A stretch of DNA of 64,000 nucleotides from Dolomedes plantarius (taxonomy: Eukaryota > Arthropoda > Arachnida > Araneae > Dolomedidae). The DNA lies in assembly GCA_907164885.2 (NCBI GenBank), contig OU015497.1:65665077-65729076 (forward strand), read 5' to 3'. The position numbers and the translations under genes were made by a program. Under the pieces are notes generated by a model that saw only the letters and a program-made list of their open reading frames with translations, searched no databases and was not told the origin of the DNA. Within the stretch, counting starts at the first letter, position 1. The number at the start of each line of letters is the position of its first letter. Below are positions 1 to 10,914 of this stretch, piece by piece.

Positions 1-111
1 TCGTATCATTTGAATTGATCTGATTTTCTTGCTCATATGAGAGTCGAACAGGGAGATTTTTTAAAATGAGTTGATGAGAGTTACTATAAAAGAAATGTTT
101 ATTTTCTTTAA

Positions 112-117
<6 letters not shown>

Positions 118-171
<54 letters not shown>

Positions 172-181
172 GTGTGTGTGT
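118..181. repeat. (TA)n-(TG)n microsatellite
   Basis: About 52 bases of pure TA followed by a short TG run. The flanks show no transposon terminus that I recognise. Confidence 0.95.
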
Positions 182-776
182 AAGTAAAAAAAAATCCATG
201 TAATATGCGCAACAATATCCCCACAAAGAAGTTCAAGAAAAAATTGTATCTGGGGAATTTGTGCCAGCTTATTAACATATTCGTTTATATATGTAATCAA
301 ACGCCAATAGCATTTTTCTGCTGTAGTACACCCTTATTTAATCCACGACTATGCAGAATCAGTAGAATCTTCTAGAATACGAATGATACGCCCAGATTTT
401 TAGTGGAAAATAGTTAAATGCTCTAAAATCAGAAGTTCAAGTAAAACATTTAGAAATATGGACAAGACTATTTTTCAGAAGCGCAATTAACCTCCAATCC
501 CCAAATTAAGATGGAGTTTTAAATGAGAATATGTGAGATCATCTCTTAGTTACGGAAGTGAGAAATGATGTCAAAAATCCAGCTTAGTTTTTCAAGAAAA
601 CTCTAAGGCAGTTTAAATTGTAATGACTGATAAATATTTTTGGGTTACAATAAGCTATTACAGAAGCGTTCTCGTCAAAATATCCTGCCATTTAAATATA
701 TGCAATAAACCCATGGTTTCTTTCCTGCTAACATATAATTATTGGTATGAAATCAACAATAAGCAAATTTGGAACT
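182..776. other. Unassigned A+T-rich DNA
   Basis: No repeat unit, terminal inverted repeat or coding motif is visible. It ends where a pogo-like terminus begins. Confidence 0.5.
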
Positions 777-1394
777 AAAGTGATACCTCGGTACTCGAAG
801 TTAATTAGTTCCAGAAGGCATAACGAGTACTGAGCGAATTTTTCCCGTAAAGGGAAATATAAACTGAAATTTCGTTACCGAACCCCAGAAATTTCACATT
901 TTACTTTGCAATCTAAAAACGGATGGGGATGATTTTTCTTGCAAAACCTCAAAACTAGAGAGACAAAAATAAAAAAACAATAATCATATAAAATAAAATT
1001 TAAGTTCACTTAACCTGTACAGAGAGGAGTTCATGACCTAATGGGGTGGTGGCAAGAGGTTTTTGCAAGGAAGGGGAGTTCCCTTCCAATAAAACAACAG
1101 GCACCCGAACAGGGGTTGTCTTTTCTATCTACCACTGAACCCTACTGTAGACTCAGATATAGGAAGTTTCACTACCAATCTGCCAAAAGAAACTTTCCTA
1201 TCTACGTTTCAGATTTTTTTCAAAGTTCACATCTCGGCTTTCAAGAGCGTTTTCAGGTGATATATTTCAACAAATTTCCACAAAAGGCGGCATTGTCTCA
1301 TGCAGGTTTTATAGCAAGTGTGCTGAGTACCGAGCAAAGGTCGAACGTCGAAGAATTTTTTTTCGCATCGAGTACTGAAGTACCAAGATATTAT
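777..1394. mobile_element. pogo/Tigger-like MITE remnant
   Basis: The left end reads TGATACCTCGGTACTCGAAG and is followed by a TTCCAGAAGG block. The right end, read on the minus strand, starts TATCTTGGTACTTCAGTACT. These are degenerate inverted termini of the 'accTCGGTACTCGA' type known from pogo/Tigger-like non-autonomous elements. A 121-codon frame at 1041-1406 lies inside but has no transposase motif, so I treat it as chance. Outer boundaries are approximate because the TA target sites are eroded. Confidence 0.5.
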
Positions 1395-2416
1395 TATATA
1401 TTATAGCATGTCAGGTAATTCCGAAAAAAATATTCACACTTTTTTTCCTAAATAACCGTTTTCATATTCAATAAATTCAATCACTTCCTTTAAAAAATTT
1501 CTAATCATGATAAATTAGTTCCTCAAACTTCTGCTTCTATGCTTATTTACGGGGACACTCACTCATTGTTCAAGGCAGATAAGTTAAAAAAGTGAAAAAA
1601 AAAACGTTAATCTGTGACTCAATAGAAGAAAAATATCCTCAATTCTAATTATATTAATCTAGAGGAAGTTTAATTGCTGACTTTTGCACTCTAAGTGATG
1701 GCTTAGTTACGTTTCTTCAAATATATAGATCCAAAACGGAATGAGATTCATAAACATCATAAAGAAAATCCCTGCAATACAATTGTCTCAGAAAGAACTA
1801 AGGTGTCTGTTATCGTTTTGGAGAAAATATTTGAATAAAAAAAAAATTCTTCAAAATGCAAAGTTTGATATATAGCTGAATGAAGCTCAAAATACTTCAC
1901 TTCATCATTCATGAAAACATCCGTATGCTGTTGTTTTCTTTCTTCAATCACGGATGAGAAAGCTACCAAGATATTATAAATGACCTATTGATTTCGTACA
2001 CCGCTTTTGAAGTGCAGCACCGACGAAAAGTCCCCTATTTTTTGGGACTCGCATGCCTTTTTTTTTTCCTTTAAAATCTTGGGGGCTGTCAGTGATGAAT
2101 GTGGTGAAAGATTTCATCTGACATTTAAATAATGCCACTGAAAGTGAGGAGCGGTTCTGTGTTGACAGATTATTCCTGGATACCAGACGCATGTTTTTAA
2201 AAGCATGCGCGAAAAACATGTACCTTTAAATATTTTGACACCTTTTTTACAAGTTATTCTCTAAAATTTGAATAACGCACTTATATGTTTATACCTATGC
2301 AAAGAGTTTTTTTTGTTGTACTGAAGTGCTTGAATACCTTTTTTTTCAAAGTTTGCTCATAAAATTTAATCCATCAATGAAATTTTTTAGTTACTTTGAA
2401 AAGACTGCATACTAGA
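1395..2416. other. Unassigned A+T-rich DNA
   Basis: Short A and T homopolymers only. The minus-strand frames at 1757-1969 and 1974-2219 show no domain or motif. Confidence 0.5.
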
Positions 2417-2417
2417 A

Positions 2418-2431
2418 AAATAAATAAATAA

Positions 2432-2486
<55 letters not shown>

Positions 2487-2487
2487 G
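2418..2487. repeat. (TAAA)n-(TA)n-(TG)n compound microsatellite
   Basis: Four to five TAAA units grade into TA (2437-2462) and then TG (2463-2487). Confidence 0.95.
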
Positions 2488-2519
2488 GATGCATATATAT
2501 TTATATATAAGAAATCAAC

Positions 2520-3299
2520 ATTTTAAATATTTTAAAAATATATTTTGAAATTATCCCTTAAGATTTGTATTTTTGAAAAATCTGCTTTTAAATCATTAAA
2601 CGTCGTGATATATTTTTTCTGTATTAACAGTTTTTTAACAGATTACCTTTCTGTAATCTCTTGGAGTAATCGAAATTGAAATATTTGATTTCGTCAATCA
2701 CTTTTTACAGAATTAAAGCTCTAGAAATTTATATCCGCATGTTTGCTTTCTGAAAAAAGGATGTTAAAAATGAAGTTTCCTTTCATATCCTATTTTTCCG
2801 AAATTTCACCAAAATATTCTGACACATGTCATGACATGTTATGAACTTACTTTTTACTGGACAAAAACTCTTGTTTCTTTTGGCATGCATTGACAGTAAG
2901 TTTCATTTCTCTACCAACTGATGAATTGACAGCCATTCAAGTTTTCTTTATGCCAAAGGAAGAATTAAAGTTTTCTAGAGCAAAATATATACTGTTAAGT
3001 TTACCTCTGGTAAATTATCTAGAACTTAAAAGCTTGAATAATTTCTTGTAGTTTTTTATTGCATATATAATCAATGTTCAATAATTTATAAATGAACCAT
3101 AACTTTTTTTCAATCTTTTAAAAAGAGTCTTTAAAGAATATCATGAGAAAAAAATGGGTTTTACTGAACAATCAACTGGGATAATTTGTTTTACATCAGT
3201 ATTTAATTTTTTTGAAATCAGGACAGGGAATTATGCATTTTTCTTATTTAATTTGTAGATCGAAAGCTGTCAAAACATTCATATGTCAAATAACGTTAT
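2520..3299. other. Unassigned A+T-rich DNA
   Basis: No internal repeat or coding signal seen; homopolymeric A/T runs only. Confidence 0.5.
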
Positions 3300-3412
3300 G
3301 AGGTGAACTGTCCCCAGAGACCGACTTTGACCCAATGGGGCCCTGGGCAAAGCAGACTTTGGGGGCCCCCTCCAAGGACAGATCCAGGGGGGAGTACATG
3401 CACCCCCCCCCC
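3300..3412. repeat. GC-rich hairpin-forming fragment and poly-C
   Basis: A block of unusual base composition. GGGGCCCTGGGCAAAG at 3339 and TTTGGGGGCCCC at 3359 face each other as an imperfect hairpin, followed by a poly-C run at 3403-3413. The same GGGGCCCTGGGCAA motif recurs in direct orientation at about 3855, so this is probably a fragment of the element that follows. Confidence 0.5.
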
Positions 3413-3902
3413 CGGACCAGATTTCCACATGAACATTTGGGACATTCACCCTGGTTCCCAATAAATTGGGACCGGAAATTCAAAAAATGTTCGACCAACA
3501 AGTCGAAAATTTGAAAAATAATTACAATAATAATAAATATAAGAGTTAATTTATTAATTTACTTTTTAATGTTAATAAATAAATTCATGAAATTTTCTTT
3601 TGAAATGCAAAATAGATCAGTCTGAAGTTATTATACCCCCCCCCCAAAAAAAAAATGAAAAAAAAAAAAAATGAAATAAATAAACTAGAAATGCTTATGG
3701 ATGTAAGTATGCTTTTACTATAGTGGGTGCACTGTGCTCCATCCAGGATTTTTTTCTGTATCTCCCACTGCCCCCATTTACTGTATAAACCAAAAACCAC
3801 ATTTTCAAAAATATGTACAATTTAATACTAAATTAGGTGGGCCCCATAATTTTGGGGGCCCTGGGCAAGTGCCCCACTTGCCCATGCGGAAATCTGGACC
3901 TG
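3413..3902. mobile_element. Probable hAT-like non-autonomous element
   Basis: The left end (CCGGACCAGATTTCC, about 3412-3426) and the right end read on the minus strand (CAGGTCCAGATTTCCGCATG, ending near 3902) form inverted termini. The right end continues into GCAAGTGGGGCACTTGCCC and then GGGGCCC. That terminal style resembles hAT-type elements beginning CAGG, but I see no clean 8-bp target duplication. The interior is A+T-rich with poly-C and poly-A runs near 3637-3670 and no transposase. Confidence 0.4.
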
Positions 3903-3948
3903 ACTGTCCCTCTTGTAATCAAACTGTATTCTGCGTACGCAAAATCAT

Positions 3949-3950
<2 letters not shown>

Positions 3951-4014
<64 letters not shown>
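3951..4014. repeat. (TA)n microsatellite at SINE 3' end
   Basis: Sixty-plus bases of TA directly joined to the 3' end of the minus-strand SINE that follows. It can be read as that SINE's tail. Confidence 0.95.
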
Positions 4015-4015
<1 letters not shown>

Positions 4016-4190
4016 CTTAAACTCACTGCGCAACAGTCCGATGTGGACCAGTGCCGGCGGTACCCATCTCCGCTTTCGTAACCGTGGGTTTGGGGTGCCA
4101 TACAGCATATGTCTCAGTCAGGTGGTCAACCTGACGTGGGACCCCCAGAGTTTAGTTCCCAAGCAAGCTTGGTCCTCATTTTATCGACCC
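4015..4190 (-). mobile_element. tRNA-derived SINE, family A, 5'-truncated
   Basis: The reverse complement runs from GGGTCGATAAAATGAGGACC through AAACTCTGGG, GACATATGCT and GGAGATGGGTACCGC to GTTGCGCAGTGAGTTTAAG. It matches the plus-strand copy at 29427-29690 along this whole length. This copy lacks the tRNA-like head and is joined to (TA)n at both ends. The 3' end joins (TA)n exactly as in the other copy. Confidence 0.8.
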
Positions 4191-4476
<286 letters not shown>

Positions 4477-4479
4477 AAT

Positions 4480-5442
4480 ATTAATTTAACCTTAATTTAG
4501 TAATCTGATGCAATTTTAAATGCTACCAAGTGTTTGAGAAAATTTTATACTGTGAAAAATATTCAGCTGTTAAAGTATTAAAAGTCGCATAAATATTGAT
4601 AATTCTTAAGTAAATTAAGTTGCTGATTAAATAAATTTCAGTATATTTGTTTGTTATGTTTGGTGTACTTGGAGTTGTTTTGGACTACAATCAATTTTGC
4701 TAGAAATGTCACTTGACGTTGGTTATTCAGTCGGAATTGTTATTAATAAAATTAAAAATTGAAATTCTCAGTTTTCCGTCAACGTGCTTTCAATTTCCTT
4801 TCTTATATTTTATCATATTTCTGGCACCTAATTTTTCTGAAGCGCTTCACACATTTCTGACGAGGCTTGGAAAGGAGCTATTCCTAGTATAATGACAACG
4901 CTGTATGGGTTGGCATTAAATGGGTTATTTTTGTATCAAAGTGGTAGGCCGGCTCTCAATGCAGCTAAGACTCTCCGTTTGAAGAAAAAGTCTAAAAGCA
5001 TAGCAGATTCAGCTTTTTCAGACAAGAAAATTGGAATAGAAGGGAATTCTAGGAAGATAAATTGGTGTTACGTGCCTGGGAATGGGTACTGACACAATGC
5101 GCGTGGCCCGAGAGATTCACGCCAGTAATATAGCTTGACGTTATTTAAGTGGTACGAGCTCGACTCCATAACAATGCAATATTTCTTAATTCCGAGGCAT
5201 CTAATACATAAATTTTTCATTACTCTTTTGGCAGTGAGCTCAAGATAAATTGCAATGCATTCTGGTTTGCTATAAGAATTTATGTTTAATTTCATACAAC
5301 CGATTTTAATTCTCGAGGAACAGTGCTATTTTTTATGATGAAAGTATCTTTTAAATAAATTGGACCATTAAATAGATAGGTTACAATCAGTTATTATTGC
5401 AATTAGATTATTGCTATAAGTTCTGCTATAAGTCTAAGATAT
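4480..5442. other. Unassigned A+T-rich DNA
   Basis: Contains a slightly less A+T-rich patch at 4880-5160 with a 66-codon frame (4892-5092) that carries no recognisable motif. Nothing else supportable. Confidence 0.5.
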
Positions 5443-5500
<58 letters not shown>

Positions 5501-5515
5501 TGTGTGTGTCTGTGT
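5443..5515. repeat. (TA)n-(TG)n microsatellite
   Basis: A TA run (5443-5462) followed by TG with two C interruptions to 5515. Confidence 0.95.
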
Positions 5516-6003
5516 CTTGTAGAAGCAGCTGGAAAATCGGATACTGGAGAAGCTGGAAAAGAGTTAGTTATTGGGACGCAGGAAATAGGCGATTTAGTTT
5601 TAATACTTTATTGTCATTCATATGCAGTTCCCCATAGGGAGGGAGCTAGACCCAGTGACATAGGAATGTAACAAATAATATCAGAAAAAGGATTCGCGGC
5701 TTTCAGCAGTGTTCAGATTTTTATATCGGAAAATTCCATAAGTGGTGATGCAAAGGTTATCCCCTATGATGTTATGTTACGTCATGGCCTAGGGCGTGTC
5801 CATTGATTCTTATCGGCTCAGGTTCCCTAGACAGAGGTTGCCCTAAGTCTATAAGGAACTTTCTCTGTCTACTGTGGGACGAAGGAATTAAGTACTGCAA
5901 TCTTTATGAGAATTACATCATCTTATGTTTTACAGGAACATTATGTTTACAGGAAAATGGAGAAGTCAGATAATTAATATAAAAATTACTTTTATATTAC
6001 ATG
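5516..6003. other. Unassigned, near-neutral composition
   Basis: Visibly less A+T-rich than its surroundings between 5520 and 5890. No repeat or coding motif recognised; it could be unique intergenic or intronic DNA. Confidence 0.45.
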
Positions 6004-6057
6004 TATATATATGTGTGTGTGTGTGGTGTGTGTGTGGTGTGTGTGTGTGTGTGTGTG
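6004..6057. repeat. (TG)n microsatellite with GG interruptions
   Basis: TG run interrupted by GGTG steps, preceded by a short TA and followed by TAAG repeats. Confidence 0.9.
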
Positions 6058-6069
6058 TAAGTAAGTAAA

Positions 6070-7035
6070 TTGCATCGGGGATACATAATTCTGATATTAA
6101 TAATGCATTACATAGATTGGAAAATATCATTTTAGAGGGGAATGCATCTCATTTTGCTATCTTACAAGCAGATATTTCCTGCTATTGAGAATCGAATCAC
6201 CACAAACATTTAGGAAAATTACAGCAAAATATCTTCCATTACCCCATTATCCATCTTAAAAGGAAATTATGAGGGTTAAAGGAAGACTAAAAATTACTAC
6301 TGAAAGTAATGATACCTACCGCATTTCTACGATCTTAACGTCTCAATTGAATTGTTTCTACGTGTCAACTGAAACGCCATTTAAAACTGCGAATTAATAC
6401 AGAGCCATTCAAATTTAAAAACTTCATACCTATGGAATTTTAATCACACTCCGTCGCAAGATATTCTGAAACAATTCCCGGTGGTGCAGTCGCCTTCATT
6501 AGAAATAGTTTTCTAGCCATTAAATACTTGTCTTGTAATCTGCTTTACCATAGACAATTTATGTCACGATTCTTCCTAATTAAATCATTAATAAAGTCCT
6601 TACTCATCTTAATGTAAGTGAAATAAAACTTATCGTACAACTTTCCATATCTTGGAAATAATTTTGACTTATCTTTAAAATTTCAATCATCAATAGTACA
6701 CATTTCGTCTCTGTTCCCCCAGTAACAATGGCAGTGCAACACTTACCTTTGCCTTCATAACTGTCACATTTTCCCCGTTTAATTGAAATCAAAACTTACA
6801 AGAAAATTCTCGCTTATGAAAAGTAATATCGGGCTTTTACACATCATTTCGTCTTAAATGACTTGTCACGGGCACAACTAGTAATGAAAGTTTTCTATGA
6901 AATCATTCAGATATGCACTGGGTAACAATGACACAACTGGTGTTCACTTTTGACTTTTAATAACCTTATTTCTATCAAAACTACGACCTTTATTATATGG
7001 AAATCTACACTAACAATCAAATTGGATTAGAAATT
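6070..7035. other. Unassigned DNA
   Basis: No terminal repeat, satellite unit or coding motif seen. Confidence 0.5.
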
Positions 7036-7128
7036 CATAGAATAATTTCAAAAAGGGATATAAAAAGGGCACCTTCTTTTCGTATTTGTGGTTATAACTA
7101 CGTTTCTTTTACCTCTTTTTCTCATTTT

Positions 7129-7183
<55 letters not shown>

Positions 7184-7210
7184 AAACATCACTACTATCA
7201 GTTTCATATA
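7036..7210 (+). repeat. Direct repeat copy 1 (pair with 8683)
   Basis: The segment beginning AGAATAATTTCAAAAAGGGA, running through ACCTTCTTTTC and TATAACTACGTTT to TTAAACATCACTACTATCAG, is repeated at 8683-8860. Copy 1 has a (TA)n expansion at 7131-7178 where copy 2 has unexpanded A+T-rich sequence. Confidence 0.8.
7131..7178. repeat. (TA)n microsatellite
   Basis: Forty-eight bases of TA inside direct repeat copy 1. It is absent from copy 2, so it expanded or inserted after the duplication. Confidence 0.95.
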
Positions 7211-7279
7211 ATGCAAATAAATTTCTCTTCTTTATAAATCTGTAATAAAATCACCATTTTCCGTAGCCACGGATACAAT

Positions 7280-7705
7280 TGAAGTTATCGTATCAGCGAA
7301 TGATTACATGCTTATACGGTTAGCTCTAACAGCGAAGACAGAGCCAGTGCTGGTATATACAGATCCTCATTTCCCATTATCTACCACTAGGTTATCATAA
7401 CACAGCCTCCGACTGCCTGGCTGTGTATTTAAACAGAAGGGAAATTTTTTCTAGCCATATATGTCCTCTTTGTAATTCCGACAACAAGGACGTGAAGCAC
7501 ATCATGTCCTGCCCCGCTTTGAAGCGGACGTTCTCTGTATAGACGTTATTGGGAGGCCGGTGATCACACGAGAATTGTATCTTAGTTGCTTTTACTGTTT
7601 ATATATTTTTCGTTTTGCTCTCTTTAAAAGTTTGTATTTTTCCCTTTTTTTTCTGTATACCTAAGGACTCTTTTCACAAGTTTCTGCATTAGAAATAAAA
7701 ATTTT
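7280..7705 (+). mobile_element. Non-LTR retrotransposon 3' end (dead)
   Basis: A short coding tail with a CCHC motif is followed by about 160 bases of A+T-rich sequence ending near an A-rich AATAAAAA stretch, which looks like a 3' untranslated region. The upstream part (7280-7410) is out of frame with the recognisable tail, so the copy is 5'-truncated and frameshifted. The clade (Jockey, I or similar) cannot be assigned from so little. Confidence 0.65.
7411..7542 (+). pseudogene. C-terminal end of non-LTR retrotransposon ORF2
   Basis: The frame reads DCLAVYLNRR, then HICPLCNSDNKDVKHIMSCP and ALKR, and stops at 7540-7542. The pattern C-P-L-C, eight residues, H, three residues, C (codons at 7462, 7471, 7498 and 7510) matches the Cys/His knuckle found after the RNase H region at the C terminus of many arthropod non-LTR retrotransposon ORF2 proteins. 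The residues before it (CLA, six further residues) match the usual 'CLAxHLxR' lead-in. No reverse transcriptase core is present in this window. The copy is a 3' remnant with no promoter or start codon, so no protein is expected. Confidence that it is a non-LTR tail is good. Its clade is unknown. Confidence 0.7.
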
Positions 7706-8102
7706 TTTAAATAATAAATTTCTAAAATGCTCAGTAGTTTGCAAGTATTACTGAAACTGTTTATATCTCTGCTGCGCCAATCAGCAAAATTACACGAATT
7801 TACTTGCGATGAAACTTAAGTCGTATGTAAATTTTCGTATATATTGCACACTCTGACATTGTGGCTGTTACATAGGAATTTTATTGCTTTAATTAAATAC
7901 TCTTTTCACTCCATTCGAAATTTATGGTCTCCAGTCGTTCTGAATGATGTAACTTGTTGTCAGTTCCTAGATAATTTCTGCTATGGAAAAAAAAAAAAAC
8001 TCTTTAAATTGCAAGCTCATCTTTTTCTATTCAAATTTTCAATCAGCAAACTTCAGTTTCTTTTAGTTTGTCTCATATTTATATACGTTTTCATCCAATT
8101 GA

Positions 8103-8675
8103 GGTTTTTAGAGCCAAGGTTCCTGCATATATGTGTTTAGAGCGAAGTCCCCTACATAGAGGTGCTTAGAGCCAAGGTCCCTACATAGAGGTGCTGAGAG
8201 TCAATTTTCTACATAGAGGTTTTTAGAGCCAAGGTCCCTTCATCGAGGTGTTGAGAGCCAATGTCACAACAGAGAGATGTTGATAGCCAATTTCTCTACA
8301 TAGAGATTTTTAGAGCTAACGTCCCGACATAGAGGTGTTTAGAGCCAACTCCTCTACATAGATGTGTTTAGAGCCAAGTCCCCTACATAGAGGTGCTAAG
8401 GGCCAAGGTCCCTACACAGAGGTGCTGAGAGTCAATTTCTCTACATAGAGGTTTTTAGAGCCAAGTGGCTCCCAACAGAGAGATGTTGACAGCCAATTTC
8501 TCTACATAGAGATTTTTATAGCCAACGTCCCTACATTGTTTAGAGCCAACTTTTCTACATAGATGTTTTTAGAGCCAAAGACCTTACACAGAAATGTTTA
8601 GAGCCAAGGTCCCTACATAGAGATGTTTAGAGCCAAAGTCTTTACATTGTGGTGCTAAGAGCCAAGGTCCCTTAT
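8103..8675. repeat. 29-bp minisatellite array
   Basis: About 19-20 diverged copies of a unit close to TACATAGAGGTGTTTAGAGC followed by CAAGGTCCC. Copies differ by point changes and small indels. Some have CAACAGAGAGATG in place of TACATAGAGGTG, giving higher-order sub-blocks. The unit length is not a multiple of three, with no long open frame through it. Confidence 0.9.
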
Positions 8676-8682
8676 ATACTTA

Positions 8683-8860
8683 GAATAATTTCAAAAAGGG
8701 ATAAAAAAATGGTACCTTCTTTTCACATTTGTGTTTATAACTACGTTTTTACTTATCTTTCTCTCATTTTAAAATGCCTTCTTATTAATAATATTTCTTT
8801 CAATTTTTTAAATATATTTTCCTTTAAACATCATTATTATCAGTTACAACAAAACATACA
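8683..8860 (+). repeat. Direct repeat copy 2 (pair with 7036)
   Basis: Begins AGAATAATTTCAAAAAGGGA and follows copy 1 closely for about 100 bases, then more loosely to ATCATTATTATCAG. It immediately follows the 29-bp minisatellite. Confidence 0.75.
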
Positions 8861-9004
8861 TAAATGTAACCTACATAAATGTAATCAGGTACAGTGGCTT
8901 ATTGAATTTTATAAAATATTCTTGTTTCGGGACACTTATATCTTCACTTGAGTGCTTCTTTTAATTTCCGTATAATTGAAGAGATTTTTTAAAAAAATTT
9001 ATAG

Positions 9005-9600
9005 CATAAATTCAAGCTTCATATTTTATTTTTATAAGACAAGGATGGAAATATCATCAGTAGCTTCAATATATTCATAACTGTTTTTTGTCATAAAGAA
9101 TTCTTTGCCCATTTTAAAAATACATGACTCTAAAAAAATCAGAAGATGAATAATTTCTTAATGCCTAATCTATCAGTTCAGTGTAACTTCTTCTAAAACC
9201 TGCAATTATGTAAATACAAATTTAAGGCCTTTTAATATTCTATACCAATGAAACTGAATTAATAAAAAAATTATATTTCTCGTTTAAAAATTCAATGGAA
9301 AGTTGTAATTGCGGTGTTATAACTCACTTTAATTATTATAAGACATGGATGGAAATATCTTGTTTTGTGATAGAGAATTATTTTCCCATTAAACTATACA
9401 AGATTCTAAGAGAAACAGATGATATATAATTTCTTTGGGCCTACTCTATCAGTTCACTGTACCTACTCTCCTCATCTAAAACCTATAATTATGTAAATAG
9501 AAATTTCAATGCCATCTTTATATCCTACTGATGAAACTGAATTGAAGAAAGATTGATACTTCTTGTTTAAAAATTCAATAGAAAGTTTTATACATAATTT
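9005..9600. repeat. Two-copy tandem duplication, about 305-bp unit
   Basis: ATAAGACAAGGATGGAAATA at 9033 aligns to ATAAGACATGGATGGAAATA at 9338. Further matched blocks are ATCAGTTCAGTGTA / ATCAGTTCACTGTA, AAACCTGCAATTATGTAAAT / AAACCTATAATTATGTAAAT and GTTTAAAAATTCAATGGAAAG / its one-base variant. Divergence is moderate, so it is an old duplication. Confidence 0.85.
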
Positions 9601-10914
9601 ATGACTTTCAAACAATAAAATTTAATTTTTCATTTTTTACAGCCCTTCTTAATTACATTATCGATATTCAGAGAGTACTAAAATAAAACAAAAACTGAAA
9701 TTAAGACGCTTTTATTTCATTGATTATGATTATAAAAATATTTAAAGAATGACCTTAATGAGCTTTATGTTCATTCTGCCTCATTATGTTCAGTCTTTCA
9801 TCTCCGAAAAAAAATTTTTTTTTCTGTATTATCCATCAGGATTAATTCATTAGCAGTGTAAAATTTATTTACAAATAATGCTGCGGTTTTCTCAAATTTC
9901 AAAATAAAATTTGTCCACGATTCCATTTACTCATTTATGGGAGTTAATTGAAATACGCAAGTAAAGTTAAAAAGCAGTTATACTAAATTTTCAGATAAGT
10001 ATCCTAATAAACTATTCATGTTTTATTCCTGGGCCATTTAAGAAAACCATTAACAGAGTATTTAATGATTTACATAATTGCCTTAGTAAATAAAACAAAA
10101 ACTCTCATTTAATATATCATCTACATAATTTCGATATTACCTGACTCTAAATAAATTATCAAAATTCAAGGGGAATTTTTATGTGAAAAATCAAAGCCGT
10201 AATGGAAATCATAAAATATATTCCGGGGTATTCAATTATTATTTTTTTTTTTGTTGCTGTTGTTCTTGTCTTTTATCTTGAATTTACAAACTGGAGTCAA
10301 TTTGAATGGCAAAATAATAAACCTAAATGTCGAGATATTTTTAAACAGAATGAAAATTGAATTTTCGGATAACTTAATGGAAGTTCAGTCATTATGGAGT
10401 AATTTCTATAAATCTCTAATACTTAGCTGTTAATGAAAACGCGTAAACATAAGCCTCCACAGCCTAGAAATATTCAAAATAACCATTTATTTAATAACTA
10501 TATTAGCTCTAAAGCTAAAAATTTGTTATTTATATCCTTTACAATGAGCATAAAAGTGGCGGGATTCTGATGATAAATCATCATATTTGGCCAGCAAAAT
10601 ATATGCAGTTAGTTCGATAATTTTGGCATACGTGGTTGTAATGAATAGTTATAATACGGTTCATTCAAACTATATATTTAAATAAAATTTAGAGATTTAT
10701 TGCCAGCGTATTTTTGTATGGCACAAGCGAAATTGGGCATCTTAATGCGTTATTTTGTTTCAGTTTTATTGTCTTTAACAGCATTGTAGAGAGGGCTGTT
10801 TTCTATTTCCTTTTCTCCAACATTTCCTGACATAAAATGCTAAATGTAAGCAATGCTATTTTACCACAGCATTAAAGTAATTTTTATATAATTTTTTTTA
10901 AAATTTCTATTAAT
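9601..10914. other. Unassigned A+T-rich DNA
   Basis: No repeat structure or coding motif seen. A 60-codon frame at 10251-10433 is featureless. Confidence 0.5.

Noticed and set aside
1041..1406. 121-codon plus-strand frame
   Set aside because: No domain, signal peptide or homologue that I recognise, and it lies inside a pogo-like MITE remnant.
8103..8675. CRISPR-like array of 29-bp repeats
   Set aside because: Units are directly adjacent with no unique spacers, copies are diverged, and the context is eukaryotic. It is a minisatellite.
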